From Oenanthe sinensis (lineage: Eukaryota; Streptophyta; Magnoliopsida; Apiales; Apiaceae), in assembly GCA_028671895.1 (NCBI GenBank), contig CM053794.1:40254501-40318500 (forward strand): DNA of 64,000 nucleotides. The letters run 5' to 3'. The position numbers and the translations under genes were made by a program. The first letter of the stretch is position 1. Every line of letters starts with the position of its first letter. Under the pieces are notes generated by a model. The model was not told the origin of the DNA. It searched no databases and saw only the letters and a list, made by a program, of their open reading frames with translations. Below are positions 24,588 to 35,539 of the stretch, piece after piece.

Positions 24588-24839
24588 CTCTCTCCGTCCC
24601 AACCAATTCTTTACACTTTTTTTTCATTTTCTAACACGCATTTTAAGGTGAATTTTAAAAATAGTTCCATAACTTATTTTTAAAAATTTCTTTTTTTGTA
24701 TAAAAATAGGATTGTTCTATATTTATACAAAAAAGGAAAATTTCAAAAATAAATTATGGAACTATCCTTAAAATCCACCTTAAAATGCGTGCCAGACACC
24801 CCATTTTAAAATGATAACAATTCAAAAGGACGGAGGGAG
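24588..24839. mobile_element. Stowaway-like MITE with TA target duplication
   Basis: Left end CTCTCTCCGTCCC and right end GGACGGAGGGAG, with TA directly on both sides (24586-24587 and 24840-24841). 252 bp. The inner arms are also inverted: AGTTCCATAACTTATTTTTA on the left and AAATAAATTATGGAACTATC on the right. The same inner arms occur in the element at 37606-37856, so the two belong to one family. Confidence 0.85.
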
Positions 24840-25101
24840 TACATCATAACTTTGTTTATATAGGATATAACAACCCTAAAACCAATTCCTAATTAAAATT
24901 TAATAATAATATTAAATCCTAATTAAAATAAAATACTAAATAAAACAGCGTGAGCATGCAGAGCTTGTGGCATGGTCATATGCATGATCTCCCAATTAAA
25001 GTCGCTTGCTTACTGTAAGAGATCTCAACTTTCGCATGATCATGCGGTAGTCCTTAGCATGATCATGTTGTTCTGCTATTGTCTTATCGCCATCCATCAT
25101 G

Positions 25102-25135
25102 ACCTTAATTCGCGTGAAACCTTAATTCGCGTGAA
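25102..25135. repeat. 17-bp perfect tandem duplication
   Basis: Two adjacent copies of ACCTTAATTCGCGTGAA. Confidence 0.9.
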
Positions 25136-27134
25136 TTGCTCATGAATCAGTCTCCTTCTCCTCTAAAAAATTCAACTTCGAGTTCTTATCTAGATAAAGA
25201 ATTTTATTTACATGTTGCTTATCTCTCCATGGTGGTATTTTTACAAGCAAAATGTTTAATGAAATCTTGTATTTGAATTCTTCAACAAGATCATTTGAAC
25301 GTAATAACAAACATTGAATACATCCAACAACTTGATTAATCATTGCCAACATAGAACTTGAAAACTCTCATATGTCAAGCAATTTGCAAAACTCCATATC
25401 CTGCAAGTAGCTAGCTAGACTATATTGAACAAATAAAACGAGTAAACACAAATGACTTTCGTAATTATAATATTCTCTGTTCACTTTGGCAATTCTGTTC
25501 TCTCATTCATCGGAATATGAAATTTTGATGCTCGTCTATTGTAATTTTCACTGATTTCAATAGGCTTTGTGCAACTCACATTGTCAGTAATTATTTAGAG
25601 TATATTTTTTTTGTCATATGTGATAATGTAAGACTAAAAGTTATGCATAATCAATTAAACTATCAAAACATGTAATGAATTATAGGGCCATTAGGCTTAT
25701 CAAATAACTTATAAATTGAAAAATATACATAAATTTTAATTTATAAACAACTTATAATGCGAGGCAAACGGTAGCATAATTTTCAAGTTTTCAACCAGCA
25801 GAACAAGTATACCAGTGTTCTACACTCTAAAGCCGCAGTCCAGTTTGCTAGTTGCAAGCAAAAAGTTTGGCAGCCCAACCTCTATTTTTGGGTCCAAGCA
25901 AAAAGTGGCTATGTTATAAAAACGGACCACTCCAATCCAAAGTTGAAGCCCGCTGTTTTAGGTCCGCTACATAACTCTATATCTTATATTTAATTAGTAA
26001 TATAATTAAAATATAGTAATATTTAAATGAGAATGACCTTAAGTTTATAAAAATTTCTTATATAAATACATAAGGATAAATTTGTAATTTCAAAATAAAT
26101 TTTTAATATTTACAAAAATATCATTAAATTTGCATTAAGGAAGCTTATAACCTCAGAGAGTTAACTGAGGTCATTCTCAGACCCATTTTTCTCTATTTAA
26201 AATTTATCATATGATTAAACAAGGAATTTGGAATTGAAAATATAAGTGAAATTAACACATAAAATATGATTCTAATCAAAATGCATTGAATAGTAAAAAA
26301 AAATATTACCGCGAGATCATTACATAATTAAAAACATTACATTCCAAATAAATTAGGGTGTTGCTAAATGCAGTAAAAAATTGCTTTATGTAGTAATTGG
26401 TAATTACTATATTTAACTAGGGAATTTTCCCGGGTAAAATTATAAAAACTAAAGAAATTTAATTAATTTAAATAAAGTATTTAAAAATTTGAGCTAATGT
26501 AAATTTTTTGATCAACTAAATAAAATAAAGGAATTAAATTAATTTATGTAACATTTATTTATTAAGTATAATAATCATAATTTAAAATTTAAAATACATT
26601 TTGAGAATGTTATATATATTTCAAAAATATAAACAATCATCCCACGTAAAAAAATATAAGACATTTAAACATTGATAAAACTGATGAAGAAAAATTAAGT
26701 AACAATCATCTCTTACGAAATAAAATTCAAATTCAAATATATCTAAAACATTCAAACATTGCAAAAAATTGTCCAAGAAAAATGAAGTCTCGCAATAAGA
26801 AATATGTGAAACATATTCTCTAAACATTTAAAAATATCAAGTATCATTCATCCAGAAAGCAAACTTGAGTAGACAAAACCTCCTCTTTATTTTTCCCGTC
26901 ATGTTGAAAAATATAAAAACAGTCAATAATTAAAAATTATAATTTAATATATGGCATGCATGATATTTCTGATTCTCGATAAATGAAAATATCAGTTTGA
27001 TCTTCTTGTTGCAAGATTTAGCAGAACCTTGAGTACTTCATAGTTCAACATTTTGAAATTATTGAAGTATTAGTAATTTACATAAGTATACAAAAATAAA
27101 TATATTACTGAAAAATTAAAAACCCAACTCACGT

Positions 27135-27330
27135 CTTCAATACTGGAAGTTGTAAAATCTGAAATTTCATGTACTGATTCAGAAGTTGATGCTTTTGATT
27201 TTTTAGAGATACAAGCATCAGTAGTATCATATAATGCGCTATTAATTAGTACATTATCTTCATATTCAAGGTAACATCTTTATCAACGATGTCCAAAATC
27301 AGCTGAGTAATAGATGGATTAGAAGCAACC
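27135..27330 (-). pseudogene. exon-like gene fragment, unknown family
   Basis: On the minus strand an acceptor-like TTTACAG is followed by VASNPSITQLILDIVDKDVT. A one-base frame change then leads into an acidic/Ser-rich stretch ending SSIED before a GTGAGT donor-like site. It looks like one decayed exon with a frameshift. A Helitron- or RPA-type C-terminal tail is a guess only. Confidence 0.3.
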
Positions 27331-29014
27331 TGTAAAATAATCATATAGAAAGTAAATAATATATAACATAGTTTAATAATTTCAAGTGCTAAGACTTTCA
27401 TTAATTTTTTGAAATATGTATATTTTAATTAATAATTTTATATGTATAATGTACATGTATTTATATGCATGACATACACATGAACGTAATATATATAATT
27501 TTAAATTAATTTCATAATTTGATATTGCATCTTTATTAGTTAATTTTCTTTTATTCTGAAAAATATTGCGGTCCTATTTTTCCTAAGAAATGTATGAAAA
27601 TTTACAATAAAAATATTTTAATAAGAAAACGTAAAAAATGTGTTTAATATAATCGAATAATGTTTACTTAAAATAAATATATTGTTAAACTGCTCAAATT
27701 ATTGAATGAATTAAGCTTACAAATATATAAATATCTAACATTTTAAACAAATAATTTATAAATAAAAATTTGTGAATAATTGACTAAATTATTTTTTATA
27801 ACAGTGAATGTACCCATATTAATATTTCATAAACATGTTTCGTTATTATCAATTGGATTTATATTTTAAAAAGTTCTACATATATAAGCCAACTTCTATA
27901 ACATATTAAGCTCAATACAAAAATCAACAAACAAATTAATTTCTATACTATAATTGGTTTAGTTAACTAATTTTGATTTAAATGTGATCCCAAAAACTGT
28001 AATAGAGTATAATTTTCACTTAATGTTATTTTATGTAATTATACATTATAACATTACTCGACATCGCTTCACAACGTCGTCTCACAAGTTATATTTATTA
28101 TTATTGGTGAAAAATTAAAATAATTATAAATTAAATTTAAGAAACATATAATCCAATCAAATTGTCTTATAAGGAGAAAATATTAAAATATAAAAAAATA
28201 AATAAAACTGAATATATATATATATATATATAAAAGTTTTGACAAATAAATAAATGATCACAACACAATTTTCGATCAAGTATGAAACATTAAACCGTTA
28301 AATTCTATTAAATATAAAAAGACTATAATTGATTTAGTTAACTAAGTTTGAATTAAATGTGATCCAAAAAGCTGTAATAAAATATAATTTTCAACTCTAA
28401 GTCTTAATAACATGAGTTCTACTTAATATTTTTTAATTATTCTTTTCTTGAATAAAAGTTTTTAAAAACCCTTTTATTCGAAAAAAAATTATTAAAAAAT
28501 AGTAAGTATAACTCATTTTATTTACACCTTATTCGGACTGTATTCAGTAGAGCATGTGCATAAGAGAAAAATACATGCCATGGGTTGAGGGTCTAATTCA
28601 TTGCATTTAGGTTCAACGAAGCTTCCATTTCAGATTGTCCCCCAGACAAAAACTATACATATTGAAACCAAATATTCTGTTAGAATAATTGAAATTAATA
28701 AATAATATCACACTTGAAATATCATCTAGAACATTTAAATAATGTTTAAAAGATATGAGATATATAGTTAAAAGAACAAAAATCATGCAAGGTGATCAAT
28801 TATATTTATATTTATACGAATCAAGAGCCGAGGTTCAAGTTCTCAGTTCTAAGCCACATAATAATAAACGGTGATTTTTAGTAAAACTTGTACATACGAC
28901 TAATTTAAACTAATCTAATCTTTTGTCAACGCTAATAAAAGTAAGACCCAATATTAAAACTTTTTCTCTGGTAGCTGCTGTAATCTGTAATGAACCGGTT
29001 GTTTGCCTGTCTTT

Positions 29015-29869
29015 CTAATCCATAAGACGCCTATGCCTTTCACGTTGTATTTCTTCGTCTATAAGTCTCTGTCTCCTTGCTTTCTCAAAATTTTCCCCAA
29101 TTTCACACGTGAGACGAATTTTTTTACACACGGCCTTTTCATCTTCTTCTTCCTCATTCGATCCTCTCTTCCTTTTTCGTACCCAAGGTGGAGGAGCCAG
29201 CATTAGGTTAATTATAGAGCCAACTTGAATATTATTGACCATCAACGTAGAAGAGTAGTTATTAAGGATTTTTCCATTAAAAGATAGCAATAACCGACGA
29301 GTCGGAATCCATGAAAAAAACTGATCCATAATCTTTTTTTTCAGCATGCCAATTGTATCACTAGTTTTCACGGCCATGGTTGACTCCTCGGGGATGGAAT
29401 GAAAGGTCTCTTCCAAGACACTATAACTCATCAACCGAGACCCCATGAACAATGTCGAATCCTTCTTAATCCCATAAGCATCCAGAGTCTTTTTAGGGTC
29501 CAACCGCTTGCCAGCGTGTAGGAGAAGCTGATGCCAACATGGCACTCCATCTTTTTTCTCAATCTTATTCATCACATGGGCAATAGTATCATAATTATGA
29601 AGATTATCTATAGTAATAGTTTTACCACTCAGGTTCCTCACAAATATCTGGAACCCAACTTCAAACACGTACATAATTGATTCATCCCGAATATTCTGAT
29701 CGGCTAAAGATGTGACATGGTCAAGAAGCTTACCGGCACAGACAAATTGCAGTCGATCGGTTGAGATTCCAGTAATCAATTTGATTATGGTTTTGATGTC
29801 ATCCATTGTTTCAACATCATTCACACAGAAGGTTAAGCCTGGGATTAGCAGATTGATCTTGATCTTCAT
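29015..29869 (-). CDS. triple ubiquitin-like domain protein with basic/acidic tail (284 aa)
   Basis: Intronless. Three tandem ubiquitin-like domains: 1-71, 73-147 and about 152-226. The second is closest to ubiquitin (FQIFVRNLSGKTITI, then AGKRLDPKKTLDAYGIKKDS). The first keeps AGKLLD and LADQNIRDES; the third is most diverged but keeps SFNGKIL. The lysine aligned to ubiquitin K48 is present in all three (K47, K121, K200). None has the terminal Gly-Gly, so it cannot be cut into conjugatable units as polyubiquitin is. A tail of about 58 residues has RKRKR (possible nuclear signal), an acidic EEEEDEK run and an Arg/Glu-rich helix. Likely role: ubiquitin-mimic scaffold or shuttle, by inference. 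It lies beside a Helitron cluster. Confidence 0.85.
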   Translation of the reverse strand: MKIKINLLIPGLTFCVNDVETMDDIKTIIKLITGISTDRLQFVCAGKLLDHVTSLADQNIRDESIMYVFEVGFQIFVRNLSGKTITIDNLHNYDTIAHVMNKIEKKDGVPCWHQLLLHAGKRLDPKKTLDAYGIKKDSTLFMGSRLMSYSVLEETFHSIPEESTMAVKTSDTIGMLKKKIMDQFFSWIPTRRLLLSFNGKILNNYSSTLMVNNIQVGSIINLMLAPPPWVRKRKRGSNEEEEDEKAVCKKIRLTCEIGENFEKARRQRLIDEEIQRERHRRLMD

Positions 29870-29956
29870 TATTGTTATTGTATATATAAGTACCGAATAT
29901 ATGTGTTTAGTTTGATGATGATGAAGAAGAGATGAGAGCGAGAGATGGGGGCTTAA

Positions 29957-29966
29957 TATATATATA
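29957..29966 (-). promoter_or_regulatory. TATA box of the triple ubiquitin-like gene
   Basis: TATATATATA about 88 nt upstream of the ATG on the coding strand, an appropriate distance for a leader of about 55 nt. Confidence 0.5.
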
Positions 29967-30032
29967 CGGACAGGAGTTAGAGTTCTATTAGAAATTAAAA
30001 ATAAGGTTGGACTTAATACCCGGAGAATGTCC

Positions 30033-30895
30033 TCCCGTTAGCATGGTTCGGTCGTTAGGAACAAAAATATAAATTCATAATTGTTATTAATTAATTAATT
30101 GATATCTATAAACACAAAAATTAGTTTAATACTATTATTTATATATAAAGTATTAAAGGTTCGATTATTAATAAATAACAATAACTAACTTAATATTATT
30201 TTTAAAAAGAAAATATATTAAATATTAATATTTAATTTATAACAATAACTAACTTAATATTATTTTTAAAAAGAAAATATATTAAATGTTAATATTTAAT
30301 TTACTGAATAAATATAAATTTCTAAAAACTAATTAAATTTGACTCTAATATTATTATTAAAAAAATTAACCATGCATTTCATGTGTATAACGTGTATAAC
30401 TAAAATAAAGGATATCACGTGGTCAGATGGTTGTTATCAGGTTCTATAATAATAAAAAGTAAGTATATCAAAAAAATTAAAGCAATATCTTGACTTCTAT
30501 TTAACATAAATAAAATGAAAATGAAAATAATAGAAAATATTTAATAATAATATTCAAATACACTTATAATATACATCTATTTCAAATAAAAATATAAGTA
30601 ATCAATAAATAGAATTCAAATATATATTCACACATGATATCAAATAAAATTAATAAGAATAAAGATAAATATATAAAATAATATTAAAAAAACACAACTA
30701 ACAGCAAATATTTAATAATAATATCCTAATATTTTTATGATATGCATGTAAAATAAAAATATAAACAACTAATTAATAAAATTAAGATATAATAATATAG
30801 TTATACATGATATGAAATAAAATAAAAAATAATAAAGATACAAAAGTAAATGTAATTTAGAAAACGAAAAAATAAAATATTATTCAATTATAAAT
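30033..30895 (+). mobile_element. Helitron-like element, copy 2 (3'-truncated)
   Basis: Begins TCCCGTTAGCATGGTTCGGT, aligning with the start of copy 1 (TCGAGTTAGTTTGGTCG). It follows that copy colinearly through blocks such as GTTATCAGGTTCTATAATAA and ATATCTTGACTTCTATTTAA. It lacks the hairpin-CTAG end and runs into copy 3. It holds a 64-bp tandem duplication (30176-30303). Confidence 0.6.
30176..30303. repeat. 64-bp tandem duplication
   Basis: Two successive copies of a unit beginning TAACAATAACTAACTTAATA, differing at one or two positions, inside Helitron-like copy 2. Confidence 0.85.
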
Positions 30896-31496
30896 AAATA
30901 ACAATAACTAACTTAATATTATTTTTAGAAAAAATATGTTAAATTTTAATATTAAAAATGAATAAAGGTAAATTTATAAAAAAAATCAATAAATTTGACT
31001 ATAATATTATTATGAAAAAAGTAACCATACTAAAACTGGAATAAAGGATATCACAGCTTTGATCGCTATCGGGTTCCACAATAATAAAAAGCAGGTATAT
31101 TAAAAAAATTAAAACAATATCTTGATTTCTATTTAACATAAGTAAAAGAAAATATTTAATAATAATATTTAAATACTCTAATAATATACATGTACAACAA
31201 TAAAAATATAATTAATGAATAAATATAATTCAAATATAATAATATATTCACACATGATATCAAATATAGTTGATAAGAATAATGATAAATATATAAAAGA
31301 ATATTAAAATGTTAATAATAAAATATTAAAAAACACAACTAATAGAAAATATTAAATAATAATATTCTAATATTTTTATAATATATATGTAAAATAAAAT
31401 GTAAATGTAAATGTAATTTAGAAAATGAAAAATAAAATATTAAAATTTAATTAATAAAATAATACCAAACCTGTGATTCGCACCGATCTAAGCTAG
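30896..31496 (+). mobile_element. Helitron-like element, copy 3 (5'-truncated, 3' end present)
   Basis: Restarts the internal sequence at ATAACAATAACTAACTTAAT and ends GCACCGATCTAAGCTAG|T, with the CTAG terminus before T. The terminal hairpin is weaker than in copy 1. With copy 2 it forms a head-to-tail tandem. Confidence 0.6.
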
Positions 31497-32015
31497 TAAA
31501 AATAAGGATGGGCTTAATATGCAGAGGAAGTTGTCAGAGTTTCATTAAAAATAAAACTGACCTTAATATATAGAGGACGTTGTCAGATAGATCCATTAGA
31601 AAAATTAAAACCAAGGTTTCACAGTCCTATACTCCTATATGGAAAAAAAAACATGTTTAGTAGATAAAATTAGATTTTAACAAGTCAAATTACTGAATTC
31701 AGGTAAATCACTGCTACTTAAAATCCAAATCACAAGTTAAAAGGGTTAATATAATTGTAAACAATTGTAATTGTAATTGTAATGCTTTATATTGGTTCAG
31801 GCTATATGTACTGTACCAATAGATCCGGGACAATTACACCTATATTGCTACAACCCAGAATGTCTCGCAATTATGTTCAACCTGTGACAAATCAAGCTGT
31901 CGTAATATTACTTTAAACACAAAGGAATGACCGAAACAAAATCAATACATTCAAAGCAAAAGATAATGACCCAGTTTCGCAATTAGTGGTTAGCAATAGC
32001 GGATTAAATTAGTTG

Positions 32016-32093
32016 TTTTGACTATCGGATTGAGTTAAATATTTTGACTATCGGATTGAATTAGATATTTTGACTATCAGATTGAATTAACTG
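32016..32093. repeat. 26-bp tandem repeat, three copies
   Basis: Three adjacent 26-bp units starting TTTTGACTATCGGATTGA, with a fourth decayed unit just before (31990-32015). Directly after comes sequence with inverted GTTTGGTA / TACCAAAC ends (about 32115-32254) that looks like a decayed MITE. Confidence 0.85.
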
Positions 32094-32114
32094 TTTTACA
32101 TGAAACTGTTTGGT

Positions 32115-32254
32115 ATTGTTTGGTATTAGCTGTTTAAATTAGATGTTTGTGACACATTACAAACCTTTAATACAAAAAACTCATAAAACTAACTTTTCAA
32201 AATTAATTTTTTTATCTTAATAAATTATTTAAATCCACTAACTACCAAACACTC
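32115..32254. mobile_element. possible decayed MITE
   Basis: Left TTGTTTGGTATTAGC and the reverse complement of the right end GTGTTTGGTAGTTAGT form an imperfect inverted pair about 140 bp apart. No clear target duplication. Confidence 0.35.
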
Positions 32255-33132
32255 ATAGGGATTTATATGGTATTCCAAACGGGGCGAATGTTAACTATGC
32301 TAAGATTCAGATATACACGTACCATTCCTCTTACTTTCATTGATGCCCAAACAGAGCTGGTATATGCTTAAATATCCTTAGTAACTTTCCGATTAAAGAC
32401 AAGCCAACTATATACATGACTACACTAGCTCTATTTTGATGCCATAACTTGTTTTACCTTGATGAAATTTCTCAGCAATAAATATATCCATTATACAAGC
32501 TGCAGACTCTAATAAGTTAAACAGAGAATTCCCGAAATAATTAAGAAGTCAAGATTTGTCCTTATACTGACAAATCTTTTGCACTCAACTTAATCGTTTG
32601 CTAAAAATAAAAGACCTTTTGCGACACTAAAACCAGGGACCAAGTGCTTCTTCACGTATGGTTATTGTAATTAGCTAGCCAGCAAGATCAAACATTACAA
32701 TACCAGAGACCAAGTAGTTCTTCATGCATATATATATATGGTTGTTATAATTAGTTAGCAAGATCGATCGATCAGTAAAAGTGAAAACGAAGCACAATAG
32801 CGATGGAGGCTAATAAAGAGATGGAACTAGGGGATGTACACAGGATAATATATGACCACGTACATGATGAGTTTGAAAAATGAATCAAGGGAACAATTTG
32901 CAGGCACAGCGTGACACACAGGTGACTCCGAAAAGGAGGTCCCCGCGCGCCCTCATGGCCAGAATTATTGAGAAGAAAACCAACCATGATTCTGTCCTCA
33001 TCTGCTCCACTACCTCTGGCCTTTCTTTTTCATTCTCTAGCTCCTCTCTCTTTTCTTTTTTTCCCAAATGAAACTGCACTTAATTAAACACAATATTAGT
33101 AATATTTATTTCATCCTCAATCCACTTTCCCC

Positions 33133-33140
33133 TATATATA
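33133..33140 (+). promoter_or_regulatory. TATA box of the MIZ1-like gene
   Basis: TATATATA 74 nt upstream of the ATG at 33214, followed by a CT-rich leader (CTCTCTCTTCTTTCTTCC). Confidence 0.6.
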
Positions 33141-33213
33141 TTTCATTAAATTCTCCCAACTTCCCCTACACACGTACTCTCTCTTCTTTCTTCCCCACTC
33201 GATTCCTTAAACT

Positions 33214-34029
33214 ATGAGGACCATGGTAGACTTGGGAAGCCAAAGAGGTCCAATAATCCTCCACATAATGGACACCGCCACCTCTGTGGACTGCCGTCCA
33301 GTCCGTTTAAGGAGAACAACATTCCGTTCACTCATAGAATGTATGGTTCCTGCATGTTGTGCCTTTCAACCCACGTTATCAGACTATTCATCCTCCTCTT
33401 CTTCATCTACCAGAAGCATTGACTCCTCGGATTTCGCATCAAGTTTCAGTAGCTCAACAAGTACTCAAGCATCCACCTTCACTGGAACATTCTTCGGAAT
33501 CCGAAAAGGCCGTGTAAGCTTCTGCCTCCAAGATGATACTAAAAGCCCTCCTCTCCTCCTCCTTGAACTAGGGATCCCAACTTGTTATTTAGCCAAAGAA
33601 ATGCAATACGAATTGCTCAGAATTGCACTTGTGGAGTGTGAACGTAGACAAAATCATGTCAAACAAGTGAATGGCTCACTCTTTAGCGTGCCACTTTGGT
33701 CTGTGTTTTTTAATGGGAGGAAGATTGGATTTGCTAAGAGGAGGGCCGCCAAGGAAAATGACGTAAGACTTCTCAAGATGATGCAATCGGTGTCTGTCGG
33801 CGCCGGAATTTTACCTTGGGTGTCAAGAAAGTGTGGTGGGTCGACACCCGGGAAGGAGGAATTACATGAGAATGATAACAATAATGAGTTTATTAATGAT
33901 GAGAGGATGTATTTGAGGGCTAAGTTTAAACGAGTTAGCGGGTCAATCAACTCCGAGTCCTTTCATATGATTAACCCGGATGGGAGTTCTCCTGGTCAGG
34001 AGCTTAGCATTTTTCTTCTAAGATCATAG
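33214..34029 (+). CDS. MIZU-KUSSEI1-like protein, DUF617 (271 aa, intronless)
   Basis: After a Ser-rich N-terminal segment (about residues 58-87), the DUF617/MIZ1 domain (PF04759) runs from about 90 to the end: TGTFFGIRKGRVSFCLQD, LLLELGIPTCYLAKEMQ, WSVFFNGRKIGFAKRR, MYLRAKFKRVSGSINSESFH, and a C-terminal GQELSIFLLR. These are family landmarks in the usual order and the length is typical. Arabidopsis MIZ1 is needed for root hydrotropism and acts at the ER membrane in calcium signalling. The family is large, so equivalence to MIZ1 itself is not claimed. The first ATG is used; a second Met is four codons on. Confidence 0.93.
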   Translation: MRTMVDLGSQRGPIILHIMDTATSVDCRPVRLRRTTFRSLIECMVPACCAFQPTLSDYSSSSSSSTRSIDSSDFASSFSSSTSTQASTFTGTFFGIRKGRVSFCLQDDTKSPPLLLLELGIPTCYLAKEMQYELLRIALVECERRQNHVKQVNGSLFSVPLWSVFFNGRKIGFAKRRAAKENDVRLLKMMQSVSVGAGILPWVSRKCGGSTPGKEELHENDNNNEFINDERMYLRAKFKRVSGSINSESFHMINPDGSSPGQELSIFLLRS

Positions 34030-34333
34030 GGATTATGTACTTAAAGTTTAAAGTTAATTACAATGTAAATGTATATAAAGATATGCATGAAACAATGTAA
34101 TTTAACAATAACATATATGTTGTACTCAACTACAAAATGTATATGCATTATTCACTATGTTTATGAACAAGATTTATTGTAGTCTAAATATAATTAAAAA
34201 TGGAGTATTATTCATTCAAACACACACACACACATATCACCAAAAGAATATAGTACTAGGTTTCAATGTTGGTAAATTGGGTATGTGGTCTGAATATTAT
34301 TGACTATGTACCGAGGTAATGATTCAGTTGACA

Positions 34334-34371
<38 letters not shown>

Positions 34372-34401
34372 ATATATGTATGTATGTATGTACGTATGTA
34401 T
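34334..34401. repeat. TA then TATG microsatellite
   Basis: TA run followed by TATG tetranucleotides with one TACG variant. Confidence 0.9.
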
Positions 34402-35469
34402 TAACACGACTGGCTGGTCAATGATTAAATCTTTCCCTGCATATATATTGAGATCCATGCAATGCAATCAACTTAGGGCGGGGGACGGGGGTCCTATATG
34501 TTGAAAACTTGAGGGACATATTGCTAACAAGGCTAGATTTATTGTGTTTTCTGTCCCCCCTCCACATCTTTTCGATCTATATATATCTACACGTGATGAA
34601 TAAAAAAGTATAGTCGCAATTAAATTAAAATTTTCATGTTCATCAAGGCCGAAGGGCTGGAACTCAGTAATTTATAAAGATATTGATAATCAGTAGTAGT
34701 TAGTTGTATTAACAAATTATTAAGTGTATATGTTTTGTGACCAATTGAGTACGTATACTTATTATGACTCGTATGCATAACTTTCCTAGCCAACTGTTGC
34801 TCGTATTTAACAGATCCAAGTAAATATATGTGTAAATGTATATTCCCAAGCACAACTGATGAGTTAGCGATATGTAAAACGGATAGGGTGTGCTTGTGTT
34901 GATGCAAGTACTGCTAACGTACAACATCGATCTGTAAAGCCTATCCAGAATCGGGGTGGTCGTATATATATGCGGTTCTTTCGAACCATCAGCCGGCCGG
35001 GTTTGTAAATTGTGAAAATTAGTGATTTTTTCATTTTCCTTAAGATCGAGGTATTATAATCAATAAAAATACATATTATAAGACATATTTATGCTCGATC
35101 GGATAATTAAGAATTCTGATTCCACCTACTGCATACGGCTAGCTAATATTTTATGACTCAATATAAAAAATTTACTATCTTGAGAGTACAAATAAAAATA
35201 TTAATGATAATTTTAGAAGCTTGGGAGCAAATTTGGAAAGCAGAGTAAAGCAAATTAAGCAGGCAGATGTGGACATGCATGCAGTGCGTTGTGCATGTGA
35301 GGATTGAGTTATGTAGCTCAGGGCCTCAGGCGACACAAGGGGAGGGGTTGTGGACTTGTGGGCTTAATTGTGGCTGGTAGAATCACCAGTTGCCCATGCA
35401 CACCACTGTCCCACGTGACTGACGTACCCCGCTCGCTCTAGTCAAATGAAATTCATTATCCAAACACCA

Positions 35470-35539
35470 CCACACACACACACACACACATATACATATA
35501 TATATATATATACACACACATATACACACACACACACAC
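35470..35539. repeat. CA-TA-CA compound microsatellite
   Basis: CA run, TA run, then CA run, about 70 bases. Confidence 0.9.

Larger units (their letters stand above)
24840..29014. other. intergenic, repeats and fragments
   Basis: A 70-codon minus frame at 25352-25140 and the sequence around it may be retroelement debris but match nothing I can name. A 17-bp perfect tandem repeat lies at 25102-25135. An exon-like fragment lies at 27135-27330. Otherwise very A+T-rich. Confidence 0.4.
31497..33213. other. intergenic, MIZ1-like gene upstream region
   Basis: 31497-31610 holds degenerate direct repeats (CTTAATATGCAGAGGAAGTTG-like, about 50 bp period) also seen left of the Helitron pair near 29990. 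31990-32260 is a tandem repeat plus MITE-like block. The remainder is the presumed promoter of the MIZ1-like gene. Overlapping open frames at 32772-33079 on both strands show no family signature. Confidence 0.45.

Noticed and set aside
25140..25352. 70-codon minus frame as a retroelement Gag
   Set aside because: No zinc knuckle or protease motif, and no neighbouring polyprotein.
26621..26827. 68-codon minus frame with an internal repeat
   Set aside because: Imperfect nucleotide duplication in A+T-rich DNA; protein is Phe/Tyr low complexity.
32772..33079. Three short overlapping frames before the MIZ1-like gene
   Set aside because: Low-complexity Ser/Phe or Lys/Glu content; region fits a promoter and leader.
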